Positions 51,823 to 60,817 of a DNA stretch of 64,000 bases are shown in pieces. The first letter of the stretch is position 1. Each line of letters starts with the position of its first letter. The notes under the pieces are model-generated. The model did not search any database, was not told the DNA's origin, and saw only the letters and a program-made list of their open reading frames with translations. A program made the translations under genes and the position numbers. The DNA comes from CAIVAT01 sp037137455 (lineage in GTDB: Bacteria; Bacteroidota; Bacteroidia; Bacteroidales; FEN-979), in assembly GCA_037137455.1 (NCBI GenBank), contig JBAXKG010000006.1, forward strand, positions 1 through 64,000, given 5' to 3'.

Positions 51823-52326
51823 ATGCAATGGTTCTTGCTACTGTTGTTGTCAATCTCTTTTTTTCTGCCCTCTTGTCGTGTAAGTTATTCATTTACAGGC
51901 GCATCTATTTCCCCTAATGTAAAAACTGTCTCCATCCCCAATATCCAGAACAATGCTTCATTGGTAATTCCCACTTTATCGCGATCAGTTACTGAAGCCT
52001 TGTGGGATTACTTTACCTCGCAAACGAACCTTGTACTCGTTGATAGAGGCGGTGATCTCAACCTCGATGGAACAATTATGCAATATGCAGTTCAGCCAGT
52101 CGCAATTCAAGGCAACGAAACCGCTGCCTTAAACCGGCTTACAATTGTTGTTAATGTGAAGTTTACCAATAAAACGGATAGTAAGCAGAATTGGGAAACG
52201 ACATTTTCACGTTATCAGGATTATTCCAGTTCCTACAACCTTTCTGCCGTGCAAGATGGATTGATTAAAGAAATCACCGATCAACTTGTACAGGATATTT
52301 TCAATAAGGCAGTTGTAAATTGGTAA
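51823..52326 (+). CDS. lptE: LptE-family LPS-assembly lipoprotein
   Basis: Starting at ATG 51823 gives a lipoprotein signal with Cys18 (FFLPSCRVSYSF). The mature part has the LptE fold pattern: YSFTGASISPNVKTVSIP, then SRSVTEALWDYFTSQTNLVLV and LDGTIMQYAVQPVAI. LptE plugs the LptD outer membrane channel for LPS. A TTG upstream at 51784 is in frame but less likely. The gene is followed by a conserved unknown and secG. Confidence 0.88.
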   Translation: MQWFLLLLLSISFFLPSCRVSYSFTGASISPNVKTVSIPNIQNNASLVIPTLSRSVTEALWDYFTSQTNLVLVDRGGDLNLDGTIMQYAVQPVAIQGNETAALNRLTIVVNVKFTNKTDSKQNWETTFSRYQDYSSSYNLSAVQDGLIKEITDQLVQDIFNKAVVNW

Positions 52327-52350
52327 ATATTTTAAGTGGATTAAGCAATT

Positions 52351-53154
52351 ATGAACCAGCAACAATTTTCAGAATTTGTGAAAAACCCCGGGATGACCAA
52401 TTCCGAGAGTTTAAAACCGCTGGAAGAACTTGTCAAACGTTATCCATATTGCCAGTCAGGGCAACTTTTATATACTTTTAACCTTTTCAAAGAGGAGAAT
52501 CTTCAGTACCCCTTGCAACTTAAGAAGGCAGCAGCTTATGCCGGTGATCGAAAAATCCTTAGGGAATTAATCGATTCTGCCAAAATAAAAGTACCTGTTT
52601 CAGCCCGGCTAGAACTCCCCACCATTAACGCTTCGCATAAAAACTCCGGTGATAATTATGCGCCAGCAGTTGAAATTATTCCTGAATTGATTGATCGTGT
52701 GGATTCGGTCAAATTGGCTTTCAAGGCAACTTATGATCGCATGACACATGAGGAACTGATTTCCATTGTAAAGAAAAGGATTGCCGAAATAAATGCCGAT
52801 AAAAAGCAAGGCCACTTATCTTTAAAAAGCTTACATAATCCGGAATCTGATCTGCAAAATGTGTTATCTGAAGAATCAATCCCATTATCCCGCAACTCCA
52901 AAGAAGCGATCATTGACAAGTTTATTCTTGAAGAACCAAAAATTTCAAAACCAAAAACTGCTTTTTTCAATCTATCCGACAGCGCTGTTCGAAGCAACTT
53001 CGATGATGAGGAAATTGTAAGTGAAACCCTGGCTAAATTGTATGCCACCCAAGGCAACATCTCCAAGGCTGTTCATGTTTATCAGAAATTATCCTTGCTT
53101 AATCAAGAAAAAAGTCGTTACTTTGCAGCCCAAATTGAAAATCTGAAATCGTAA
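52351..53154 (+). CDS. Conserved protein of unknown function between lptE and secG
   Basis: The 267-residue protein lacks a signal peptide or TM helix. The first 80 residues are helical (SLKPLEELVKRYPYCQSGQLLY); the middle is polar and probably disordered; the end carries one TPR-like helix pair (SETLAKLYATQGNISKAVHVYQKLSLLNQEKSRYF, in two helices from SETLAKLYA to KLSLLNQ). A gene of this kind lies between lptE and secG in other Bacteroidota, as I recall, suggesting an envelope or secretion role. I do not recognise a named family. Confidence 0.7.
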   Translation: MNQQQFSEFVKNPGMTNSESLKPLEELVKRYPYCQSGQLLYTFNLFKEENLQYPLQLKKAAAYAGDRKILRELIDSAKIKVPVSARLELPTINASHKNSGDNYAPAVEIIPELIDRVDSVKLAFKATYDRMTHEELISIVKKRIAEINADKKQGHLSLKSLHNPESDLQNVLSEESIPLSRNSKEAIIDKFILEEPKISKPKTAFFNLSDSAVRSNFDDEEIVSETLAKLYATQGNISKAVHVYQKLSLLNQEKSRYFAAQIENLKS

Positions 53155-53166
53155 ATATTAACTGTT

Positions 53167-53496
53167 ATGTACATTTTAATTTCCGTTCTTGTCCTGATCG
53201 TCTGTGTTTTGCTGGTTTTGGTTGTGTTAGTCCAGAATTCAAAAGGAGGTGGGCTTGCTTCGAATTTTGCATCGTCTAATCAATTTATGGGTGTTCGAAA
53301 GACCGCCGATTTTCTTGAAAAAGCCACTTGGACCCTGGCCGCCACACTTCTTTTCCTGAGCCTGTTTTCCATTTTTGTCATTCCTAAAAACCAGGTTAAG
53401 ACTGACACTACGCAAAGTGAAATCCAAAAGCAAATCAACGAAAGTAAAACTGCTCCGATAAAGGATTTTCAATCCCCACCAACTCAAAAGAAATAA
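53167..53496 (+). CDS. secG: Protein translocase subunit SecG
   Basis: The 109-residue protein has two TM helices with the SecG core VLVQNSKGGGLASNF between them, and FMGVRKTADFLEKATW before the second helix. A polar tail of about 30 residues follows. SecG assists the SecYEG channel. It lies 12 nt after the conserved unknown and is followed by a terminator. Confidence 0.95.
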   Translation: MYILISVLVLIVCVLLVLVVLVQNSKGGGLASNFASSNQFMGVRKTADFLEKATWTLAATLLFLSLFSIFVIPKNQVKTDTTQSEIQKQINESKTAPIKDFQSPPTQKK

Positions 53497-53530
53497 AACG
53501 GACATTCGATTCATTCAGCCCGTATAGGAG

Positions 53531-53560
53531 TGTCAGATTGTCAGCACAGTCTGACATTTT
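53531..53560 (+). terminator. Rho-independent terminator after secG
   Basis: TGTCAGATTGT (53531-53541) pairs with ACAGTCTGACA (53546-53556), one G-T wobble, around a 4-nt loop; a T-rich tract follows. Confidence 0.9.
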
Positions 53561-53695
53561 TATTTTATTTGGGCCGGGAACTGAAAAAATGTCCAGATTT
53601 ATTCCATCAGTTTCATTTGGCATAAAATATGACTAACATGGGTAGCCTGTTTATAAAGGTGAATTTCGTAATGTTAAACTTTAAAATATTGTAAA

Positions 53696-53974
53696 ATGGC
53701 AAAAGTTAAGATTAAACCGTTGGCCGACCGCGTTTTGGTTAAAGCGGCAGCGGCTGAAGACAAAACAGCTGGAGGTATTATAATTCCTGATACCGCAAAG
53801 GAAAAACCGCAGAAAGGAACTGTAATTGCAGTTGGTCCGGGTAAAAAAGATGAACCCATGACAGTGAAAATTGGTGACAGCGTGCTCTATGGCAAGTATG
53901 CCGGAACAGAAATCACTATAGATAGCGAAAATTACCTTATCATGCGCGAATCTGATATCGTTGCGGTTATCTAA
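53696..53974 (+). CDS. groES: Co-chaperonin GroES
   Basis: This 92-residue protein has the GroES fold: IKPLADRVLVKAAAAED, the mobile loop TAGGIIIPDTA, and the closing KYAGTEITIDSENYLIMRESD, given here as KYAGTEITIDS. It caps the GroEL barrel. No CIRCE element was seen between the secG terminator and the start codon. groEL follows after 54 nt. Confidence 0.97.
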   Translation: MAKVKIKPLADRVLVKAAAAEDKTAGGIIIPDTAKEKPQKGTVIAVGPGKKDEPMTVKIGDSVLYGKYAGTEITIDSENYLIMRESDIVAVI

Positions 53975-54028
53975 CTATCTAAAAGTATTAAAGAAACAAA
54001 AGTATAATCACAAAAAAAACGAAAAACA

Positions 54029-55666
54029 ATGGCAAAAGATATAATCTTTAGCATAAAAGCAAGAGAAGCGTTAAAGAAAGGTGTTGATGAACTTTCAAAC
54101 GCCGTGAAGGTGACCCTTGGCCCAAAGGGCCGCAATGTCATCATTGACAAATCATATGGATCACCTGTAGTTACCAAGGATGGTGTAACTGTGGCAAAAG
54201 AAATTGAACTGAGAGACCCTGTTGAAAATATGGGCGCCCAGATGGTGAAGGAAGTTGCTTCCAAAACAAGCGATCTCGCGGGTGATGGAACCACAACCGC
54301 AACCGTTTTGGCACAGGCTATTTTCACGGTTGGGTTGAAGAACGTTACTGCCGGCGCCAATCCAATGGACCTGAAACGTGGTATTGATAAAGCAGTTGCA
54401 GAAGTTATTAAGTCGCTCAAATCACAGACCAAGCAGGTTGGCGACAGCATGGACAAGATTGAGCAGGTTGCTTCTATTTCTGCCAACAACGATAATTTCA
54501 TCGGAAAGATGATTGCCGAAGCAATGGGAAAAGTAAAGAAAGAGGGTGTGATCACCATCGAAGAGGCAAAAGGAATTGAAACAACGGTAAAAGTTGTTGA
54601 AGGTATGCAGTTCGATCGTGGCTATATCAGTCCCTATTTTGTGACCGATACAGATAAGATGGAAGTTGTTTTTGAAACTCCTTACATCTTGATCTATGAT
54701 AAAAAAGTTAGTGTAATGAAGGACCTGCTTCCTGTTTTGGAAAAGGTTGTTCAGACCGGCCGCCCTCTCATCATCGTAAGCGAGGATGTAGAAGGTGAAG
54801 CGCTTGCGACCCTGGTGGTGAACAAGATCCGCGGCACCCTGAAAGTTGCGGCCGTAAAGGCTCCTGGATTCGGCGACCGCCGTAAGGAGATGCTTGAAGA
54901 TATCGCCGTATTAACCGGTGGTACCGTAATCAGTGAAGAAAAAGGCTTCAAACTTGAAGATGCAACATTGCAGTATCTCGGTCAGGCCGAAAAAATTACC
55001 ATTGACAAGGAAAATACCACCATCATCAATGGCAGTGGCAAAAAGGCCGACATCACTGCACGTATCAATCAGATCAAAACTCAGATCGGAACAACTACAT
55101 CCGATTATGATAAGGAAAAACTGCAGGAACGCCTGGCTAAATTGGCTGGTGGAGTGGCAGTGATCTATGTTGGAGCTTCATCTGAAGTGGAAATGAAAGA
55201 GAAAAAAGCCCGTTTCGATGATGCATTGCATGCAACCCGTGCAGCTATTGAAGAGGGAATAATCCCCGGTGGCGGTGTCGCATATCTTCGCGCACAGAAG
55301 GCAATTGAAAAAATGAAAGGCAGTAACGAAGATGAAACCACTGGAATCGCAATTATAAAGCGCGCCCTCGAAGAACCACTTCGCCAGATCGTTGAAAATG
55401 CCGGCCTCGAAGGTTCAGTAATTATACAGAGAGTAAAGGAAGGGAAAGATGATTTTGGATTCAATGCCCGTACCGAGGAATATGAAAACCTTTACAAGGC
55501 TGGAGTAATTGACCCAACCAAGGTGGCACGCATTGCGCTTGAAAACGCTGCTTCAATCGCCAGCATGCTTTTGACAACTGAATGCGTTCTTGCAACCCAT
55601 AAAGAAGAAAAACCTGCAATGCCACAAATGAATCCAGGCATGGGCGGAATGGGTGACATGTATTAA
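54029..55666 (+). CDS. groEL: Chaperonin GroEL
   Basis: The 545-residue protein has all GroEL hallmarks: VTLGPKGRNVIIDKSYG near the N terminus, the ATP-site segment DGTTTATVLAQAI, AAVEEGIIPGGGVA-type sequence (AAIEEGIIPGGGVAYL), and the Gly-Met tail PGMGGMGDMY. It folds cytosolic proteins with GroES. It is closed by a terminator at 55689-55715. Confidence 0.98.
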   Translation: MAKDIIFSIKAREALKKGVDELSNAVKVTLGPKGRNVIIDKSYGSPVVTKDGVTVAKEIELRDPVENMGAQMVKEVASKTSDLAGDGTTTATVLAQAIFTVGLKNVTAGANPMDLKRGIDKAVAEVIKSLKSQTKQVGDSMDKIEQVASISANNDNFIGKMIAEAMGKVKKEGVITIEEAKGIETTVKVVEGMQFDRGYISPYFVTDTDKMEVVFETPYILIYDKKVSVMKDLLPVLEKVVQTGRPLIIVSEDVEGEALATLVVNKIRGTLKVAAVKAPGFGDRRKEMLEDIAVLTGGTVISEEKGFKLEDATLQYLGQAEKITIDKENTTIINGSGKKADITARINQIKTQIGTTTSDYDKEKLQERLAKLAGGVAVIYVGASSEVEMKEKKARFDDALHATRAAIEEGIIPGGGVAYLRAQKAIEKMKGSNEDETTGIAIIKRALEEPLRQIVENAGLEGSVIIQRVKEGKDDFGFNARTEEYENLYKAGVIDPTKVARIALENAASIASMLLTTECVLATHKEEKPAMPQMNPGMGGMGDMY

Positions 55667-55688
55667 CCGTTAACAAAACTGTTCAAAA

Positions 55689-55715
55689 AAAGCCCTGAGT
55701 AATCGGGGCTTTTTT
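55689..55715 (+). terminator. Rho-independent terminator after groEL
   Basis: AGCCCTGA (55691-55698) pairs with TCGGGGCT (55703-55710), one G-T wobble, around GTAA, flanked by an A-tract before and TTTTT after. Confidence 0.9.
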
Positions 55716-55833
55716 ATTAGAATATAGCTAATATTGTAAGTGTAAAAATGCCGGAATAACACCTCCGGGTGGATATAAACATGTAAATATTGATGTCATC
55801 GTTGAAAATCAATGATACTTGCTGTTGTAAAGA

Positions 55834-56898
55834 ATGATGAATGGTGATACAAGCCTGGATATCAGGGCTATAACAAAAGAAGAACTTGAGCACTTTCTGC
55901 TTTTGCACGGAGAAAAAAAATTCCGTGCAGGTCAGGTGTTTGAATGGCTATGGCAGAAATCCTGCCGTTCATTCGATGATATGACGAATCTTCACAAAAA
56001 TACGCGCCAGCTTTTAAAGGAACATTTTTTATTTAACAAAGCGTTCGCAGAAAATCATCAAAAAAGTTCGGACGGAACTGTTAAAATCGGGTTTCGTTTA
56101 TATGACGGGTTTCTTGTTGAAGGGGTTTTGATCCCATCCGACGACAGGATTACTGCCTGCATATCCTCGCAGGTTGGATGTGCCCTTGGTTGTAAATTTT
56201 GTGCCACAGGATATTTGGGATTCAGGCGAAATTTATCTGTTGGTGAAATTATAGACCAGTTGACCGGAATCCAAAATCCATTAGCCAGTGGTGAGAAAAA
56301 TATTTCTAATATCGTCTTTATGGGCATGGGCGAACCTTTTTTGAATTATGAAAATGTGCTCACAGCAATCGAAAAGATCACTTCTGAAGATGGGTTGGGA
56401 ATGTCGCCACAGCGTATAACTGTTTCGAGTATAGGTATTCCGAGAATGATAAAAAAGATGGCCGATGATGATCCTAAATATCACTTTGCCTTGTCATTAC
56501 ATGCAGCAAATGATACAAAGCGCGATCAGATTATTCCTTTTAACCTGAAGCATCCTCTGAAAGAAATTATCGAAGCTCTGAAGTATTACCATCAAAAAAC
56601 AGGCAAGCGAATTACCATTGAATATATTCTTTTTGGCAATTTCAATGATTCGGTTTCCGATGCTAAAGAGCTTGCAATTTTTTGCAGGAATTTTCCCGTT
56701 AAAATTAACATTATCGAATACAACCCGGTGAAGGAATCAGGCTTTACAAAATCTCAACCGGAAATGACCAAAGGGTTTATAGGATATCTTGAAAGATGTA
56801 ATATTGTAGTCAATATCAGGAAAAGCCGGGGAAAAGATATTGAAGCAGCATGCGGACAGCTTGCCGGGAATCAGATAAAAAGTAAAAACCAGTGCTAA
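55834..56898 (+). CDS. rlmN: 23S rRNA (adenine2503-C2)-methyltransferase RlmN
   Basis: This radical SAM enzyme methylates A2503 of 23S rRNA and A37 of some tRNAs. The cluster cysteines are Cys116, Cys120 and Cys123 (VGCALGCKFCATG); the two catalytic cysteines correspond to Cys109 (ACISSQ) and Cys340 (EAACGQLAG). GMGEPFLNYENV is the family motif. The length of 354 fits. ATG 55837 is an alternative start. Upstream 55716-55833 is AT-rich, with a small CACC/GGTG hairpin and no clear promoter. Confidence 0.95.
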   Translation: MMNGDTSLDIRAITKEELEHFLLLHGEKKFRAGQVFEWLWQKSCRSFDDMTNLHKNTRQLLKEHFLFNKAFAENHQKSSDGTVKIGFRLYDGFLVEGVLIPSDDRITACISSQVGCALGCKFCATGYLGFRRNLSVGEIIDQLTGIQNPLASGEKNISNIVFMGMGEPFLNYENVLTAIEKITSEDGLGMSPQRITVSSIGIPRMIKKMADDDPKYHFALSLHAANDTKRDQIIPFNLKHPLKEIIEALKYYHQKTGKRITIEYILFGNFNDSVSDAKELAIFCRNFPVKINIIEYNPVKESGFTKSQPEMTKGFIGYLERCNIVVNIRKSRGKDIEAACGQLAGNQIKSKNQC

Positions 56899-56910
56899 AA
56901 ATTATTCATT

Positions 56911-58548
56911 ATGAACCATGCTTCGTTTGAAATTCAGGGAAATATTGTTGACGTTGTCGGCAAAAGAATTTTTCGGGGAACTGTTGTCATTCGCGATGGA
57001 CATGTCGAAACCATTCGTGAAGAGACTGTCGAAGCGACCGAATATATTCTTCCCGGACTGATAGATGCTCATATTCATATAGAGAGCTCGATGCTTATAC
57101 CCTCGGAGTTTGCCAGGCTTGCGGTTGTTCATGGAACAGTTGGGACAGTATCTGATCCGCATGAAATTGCCAATGTACTCGGAGTTCCAGGGGTAAAATT
57201 CATGATTAAAAATGGCAACAAGGTGCCATTCAAATTTAATTTCGGTGCGCCATCGTGTGTGCCTGCAACCCCATTTGAAACTGCTGGCGCCCGGCTTGGC
57301 GTTGATGAAGTAAAGGAGCTGCTCCAAATGACGGAGATAAAATACCTTTCGGAAATGATGAATTTTCCGGGAGTATTATTCAATGATGGCGAGGTAATGG
57401 CAAAAATTGAACTGGCAAAAGAATATAGAAAGCCTGTTGATGGTCATGCTCCGGGTGTTATTGGTGAGAATGCGCAGAAATATATCAAGGCTGGTATATC
57501 TACCGATCACGAATGTTTTTCAATAGAAGAAGCCTATGAAAAGATTAAATATGGGATGCATATACTGATCCGTGAAGGAAGCGCCGCTAAAAATTTTGAG
57601 ACACTCTACCCTCTGATCAATGAATTCCCTGATCAGGTAATGCTATGCTCCGATGATAAGCATCCCAACGATCTCGTGACCGGACACATCAACGTGGAGG
57701 TGAAACGTGCAATCGCTAAAGGAATGAACATCATGAATGTACTCCGCTGTTGTACATATAACCCCGTGAAGCACTACAACCTGGATATTGGATTGTTAAG
57801 AATCGGCGATGCAGCGGATTTTATACGGGTGGATAATCTGGAAAGTTTTAAGATACTCGACACATATATCAATGGGCAAAAAGTGGCTGAAAACGGGAAA
57901 ACTTTGATTTCAGGTGTTCACGAAAAGCCGTTTAACAAATTCGAAATCGAAAAAATTCAAATCTCCGAGATCAATATCGAACCTCAGGGAGGTCACATAC
58001 GAGTGCAAGGGGCTTTTGACGGACAATTGATAACAGAGCAGTTCCTGGCCGAGCCAACAATTGCAGGAAACAATGTAGTTAGCGATCCAACCCGTGATAT
58101 TTTAAAAATCGTAGTTAAAAACCGGTATAACGAAGCGCCGGGTGCGGTAGGTTTCATTCGCAATATCGGGCTGAAAAATGGAGCTATAGCTTCGTGTGTG
58201 GCCCACGACAGTCATAACATTGTGGCGGTAGGCGTCGACGATGCCTCCATTACAGCTGCGATAAACCTGATTATCGAAGCAAAAGGCGGTATTTCCATTG
58301 TGGATGGGACGACAAAACGCCTGCTCCCATTGCCTTTTGCCGGAATTATGTCAGGATTAGACGGTTTCGAAGTAGCCCGCTTGTATGATGAAATGGATAA
58401 AAAGGTAAAAGAAATGGGCAGTCCGCTTTCGGCGCCTTTTATGACCTTGTCTTTTATGGCCTTGCTGGTCATCCCCGATTTGAAGCTAAGCGATAAGGGA
58501 TTGTTTGATGGAACACGTTTTGCGTTTGCAAATCTGTTCGAAAAATAA
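56911..58548 (+). CDS. ade: Adenine deaminase (Ade)
   Basis: Ade converts adenine to hypoxanthine for purine salvage. The metal-binding DAHIHIESS (HxH at 54-56) and DPHEIANVLG are diagnostic, with CSDDKHPNDLV further on. The C-terminal Ade-specific domain contains VGVDDASITAAIN. The length of 545 fits. It starts 12 nt after rlmN. Confidence 0.95.
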   Translation: MNHASFEIQGNIVDVVGKRIFRGTVVIRDGHVETIREETVEATEYILPGLIDAHIHIESSMLIPSEFARLAVVHGTVGTVSDPHEIANVLGVPGVKFMIKNGNKVPFKFNFGAPSCVPATPFETAGARLGVDEVKELLQMTEIKYLSEMMNFPGVLFNDGEVMAKIELAKEYRKPVDGHAPGVIGENAQKYIKAGISTDHECFSIEEAYEKIKYGMHILIREGSAAKNFETLYPLINEFPDQVMLCSDDKHPNDLVTGHINVEVKRAIAKGMNIMNVLRCCTYNPVKHYNLDIGLLRIGDAADFIRVDNLESFKILDTYINGQKVAENGKTLISGVHEKPFNKFEIEKIQISEINIEPQGGHIRVQGAFDGQLITEQFLAEPTIAGNNVVSDPTRDILKIVVKNRYNEAPGAVGFIRNIGLKNGAIASCVAHDSHNIVAVGVDDASITAAINLIIEAKGGISIVDGTTKRLLPLPFAGIMSGLDGFEVARLYDEMDKKVKEMGSPLSAPFMTLSFMALLVIPDLKLSDKGLFDGTRFAFANLFEK

Positions 58549-58582
58549 ACTCACATAGTTATATATATAGTTAATGTTATTT

Positions 58583-58615
58583 TGTTAATTTTGTAACATA
58601 AACTCAAAATTAACA
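58583..58615 (+). promoter_or_regulatory. ArsR operator: perfect inverted repeat overlapping the -7 box
   Basis: TGTTAATTTTG (58583-58593) and CAAAATTAACA (58605-58615) are perfect 11-bp arms around 11 nt. The first arm contains the -7 box TAatTTTG (58586-58593), so a bound repressor would block RNA polymerase. The second arm ends 4 nt before the ATG. Confidence 0.8.
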
Positions 58616-58619
58616 CGTT

Positions 58620-58919
58620 ATGAAGAAAACAAACCTTGACATTCAAAAACTAGAAATGGCTGCCAGCAAACTGCGTGCAATTGCTCACCCTATGCGTATC
58701 GCCATTATTGATCTGTTAACCGAGAATAAAAAGCTCACTGTTACAGAAATTTATGAACGGCTTAACATTGAACAAGCCTCCGCTTCACATCACTTGAATA
58801 TTTTAAAAAACAAGGGATTATTGGAGTCGAAACGTGATGGAAAAATGATTTTATATTCTTTGAAAACAAGCGTACTCGCTAATGTGATTGAATGTATCAA
58901 CCAGTGTGCAACGCACTAA
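58620..58919 (+). CDS. ArsR-family winged-helix repressor
   Basis: The 99-residue protein is a winged helix: KLRAIAHPMRIAIIDLLTEN, then VTEIYERLNIEQASASHHLNILKNKGL, given here as EIYERLNIEQASASHHLNIL, and the wing ESKRDGKMILYSL. The metal motif ELCVCDL of ArsR/SmtB is absent; the end has Cys-x3-Cys and His (ECINQCATH), a possible metal or redox site. It is transcribed alone, so no target gene is adjacent; the palindrome over its own promoter implies autoregulation. Its stop overlaps the convergent lipoprotein gene by 4 bp. Confidence 0.88.
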   Translation: MKKTNLDIQKLEMAASKLRAIAHPMRIAIIDLLTENKKLTVTEIYERLNIEQASASHHLNILKNKGLLESKRDGKMILYSLKTSVLANVIECINQCATH

Positions 58920-60709
58920 TCCCAAGTTTCTTCTACATCCCAGTTAGAACGTATCTCAATTATTTTAGAAAAATATAGCACCTCTTCAGGCTGTAGATTC
59001 TTTTTGTAATTTCCGGTATCCCATCTCATATTTTTATTTCTGTCGAAAATAGCTTTGATTCTATATTTTCCCGGGGGCATGAAGTTAAAATGGATTTTTC
59101 CTGATTGAGTTACAATGTGCTCTTCATAAATGGTTGACTCTTTTTCGTCAATTAACTGGATAATATATTGCCCGGGACGTTTGTCAATATTCATTGACAG
59201 GATAAAATTCCCGAAATCTCTTTCGGCCCGGGTCCTGAAATCCATCAGGATGGAGTCATGACTGATGTTGTTAATTCCGTAAAATACCGAATCAGGAATG
59301 ATGATTTTATAACCTTTTTCCTCTAACCATTTATGGTGAACGACAATTTTTCGTTTAAGGCTGTCGAAGAATTCGATTTTCGGGTAAATTGTGTCTTTGT
59401 TTTCAATAAGAGAAACTCTGGTAAAATCCCAACGGATTAAGGGACAGGAGAAAGTCAGCACAAAATCATTTTTAAATTGGTTGAGGCCACTGCCTTTTAT
59501 TGAACTGGTCAAGGCAAGTTGGTTGGTTTTTTCCTTTTTTTCCGATTTCTTTTGAATATCTTTTTTGGTTATATCCAGCATTACCGTGTCCAGTACTTTA
59601 TTGCCAGCCAAGACTTTAAGGATTAATGAATCGGTTTTCGGGCGGGTTATCCAAAGGGAAACAGAGTCTCTCCTTCGCGAGTATTCCTCCACATACCATG
59701 GTGCAACAGAGTCGAAATTCAATGGAACAAACCGGATATTATTGGCTGGAAAACGGAATGTAAAAAGAGCCATTCCTTCATTTTGGGAGGTAGACCTGAC
59801 TAACCGTTGAATGGAGTCAGTCTCTTCAAAAAGAAAAAGAGGATATGAGGGATATAGTAGACGATACTGTTTGATGGAGTCGGCTTTACGTGTGGAATCA
59901 GCCTTTCGCAAAACATCAGGATTTTCAACTTTTGATTTGACATTTTTGGCCGGAGTTATTAGCGCTGAATCCTTTCTGGATGTATCCGCTGTTTTCCTGA
60001 GAATATAAAAGGGTTTGACAAGGCTGTCGTAGAAAGCAATTTTTTCATTAGCCTGATTGAAGATCAGGTCACCGTTCTGATCGGATAATGCGACCAGTTT
60101 GAATTGTTTATCCTGAAGATTATTGAAAATGAAATTACCTTTATCATCGGTTTTGGTAAGATAATAGGGTGGCACATGTAGCGGCAGTGAATCAAACGGG
60201 AGGGTGTCGTTGTTGTTGATATACAATTCAACAAAAACATCTTTCTGGGGTTTATGATCGAAGGCATTAATAATGTTTCCCTGCAAAGAGAGCGTATCAA
60301 CAAAAGCGCCTGTAGCGAATACGTAATTGAATCCTTTGAGAATATTATTTTCAGTGAAATCGGTGATGGCATTTCCAAAAGTTATGGAATAGGTAATATT
60401 TTTAACGAGGCTGTCTTCAAATTTCATCATAAGCGATTTTCCACGTAACCTCGGTTCAAGCGGTGTTTTTAGCGGGGGAGAGATAAATACTTCAGTTGAG
60501 GGATTTTTAAGGTTGATGAATTCATCGAAATCAATCCGGAAACTGTTTCCCATGAAGTTTACAGCAAAGTTTGGCGGGTCACAGGCAATCACCGATGGGG
60601 GTTTCAAATCTTTCGGGCCGCCATCGGGGCTAACCGGGTTAGCACAACGAAATAGAAACAATGCAGTTGCGATAATAAAAAAGAAAAATAAATTGGTTTT
60701 TCGTTGCAC
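58916..60709 (-). CDS. Large envelope lipoprotein with Ig-like/SbsA-type N-terminal domain
   Basis: The lipoprotein signal ends at Cys22 (FLFRCANPVSPDGGPKD). Residues about 25-135 match the Ig-like (SbsA-type) domain of Bacteroidota lipoproteins: DLKPPSVIACDPPNFAVNF. A carboxypeptidase-regulatory-like part follows (TKTDDKGNFIFNNL). The middle is polar with a repeated RKADS motif and a Lys/Glu-rich stretch. A final beta-rich domain ends with FMPPGKYRIKAIFDRNKN. It starts at GTG 60709; no in-frame ATG is available upstream. Function is unknown; it should sit at the outer membrane. Confidence 0.85.
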   Translation of the reverse strand: MQRKTNLFFFFIIATALFLFRCANPVSPDGGPKDLKPPSVIACDPPNFAVNFMGNSFRIDFDEFINLKNPSTEVFISPPLKTPLEPRLRGKSLMMKFEDSLVKNITYSITFGNAITDFTENNILKGFNYVFATGAFVDTLSLQGNIINAFDHKPQKDVFVELYINNNDTLPFDSLPLHVPPYYLTKTDDKGNFIFNNLQDKQFKLVALSDQNGDLIFNQANEKIAFYDSLVKPFYILRKTADTSRKDSALITPAKNVKSKVENPDVLRKADSTRKADSIKQYRLLYPSYPLFLFEETDSIQRLVRSTSQNEGMALFTFRFPANNIRFVPLNFDSVAPWYVEEYSRRRDSVSLWITRPKTDSLILKVLAGNKVLDTVMLDITKKDIQKKSEKKEKTNQLALTSSIKGSGLNQFKNDFVLTFSCPLIRWDFTRVSLIENKDTIYPKIEFFDSLKRKIVVHHKWLEEKGYKIIIPDSVFYGINNISHDSILMDFRTRAERDFGNFILSMNIDKRPGQYIIQLIDEKESTIYEEHIVTQSGKIHFNFMPPGKYRIKAIFDRNKNMRWDTGNYKKNLQPEEVLYFSKIIEIRSNWDVEETWD

Positions 60710-60735
60710 TCTGGCAGTGGATTTTCTTAAGTTTG
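60704..60735 (+). promoter_or_regulatory. Promoter of yebC
   Basis: TTG at 60704-60706 and TAagTTTG at 60728-60735, 21 bp apart. The -33 element lies inside the start of the divergent lipoprotein gene. Confidence 0.55.
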
Positions 60736-60741
60736 CGACCC

Positions 60742-60749
60742 CAAATTTA
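60742..60749 (-). promoter_or_regulatory. Candidate -7 box (TAaaTTTG) for the large lipoprotein gene
   Basis: The plus strand reads CAAAttTA. The predicted start lies about 25 nt before the GTG at 60709. It overlaps the region controlling yebC. Confidence 0.45.
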
Positions 60750-60817
60750 CCAATCGTTTTGATAACAGAACCTTTTTATTATTAATTTTACACTGTTAAT
60801 CGATAAACAATCAACTT

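Noticed and set aside
53557..53695. CIRCE/HrcA operator before groES
   Set aside because: The TTAGCACTC-N9-GAGTGCTAA pattern is not present in this stretch.
53971..54558. Open frame of 195 codons antisense to groEL
   Set aside because: Overlaps the most conserved part of GroEL; the product is rich in Ser, Thr and Pro as expected for an antisense shadow.
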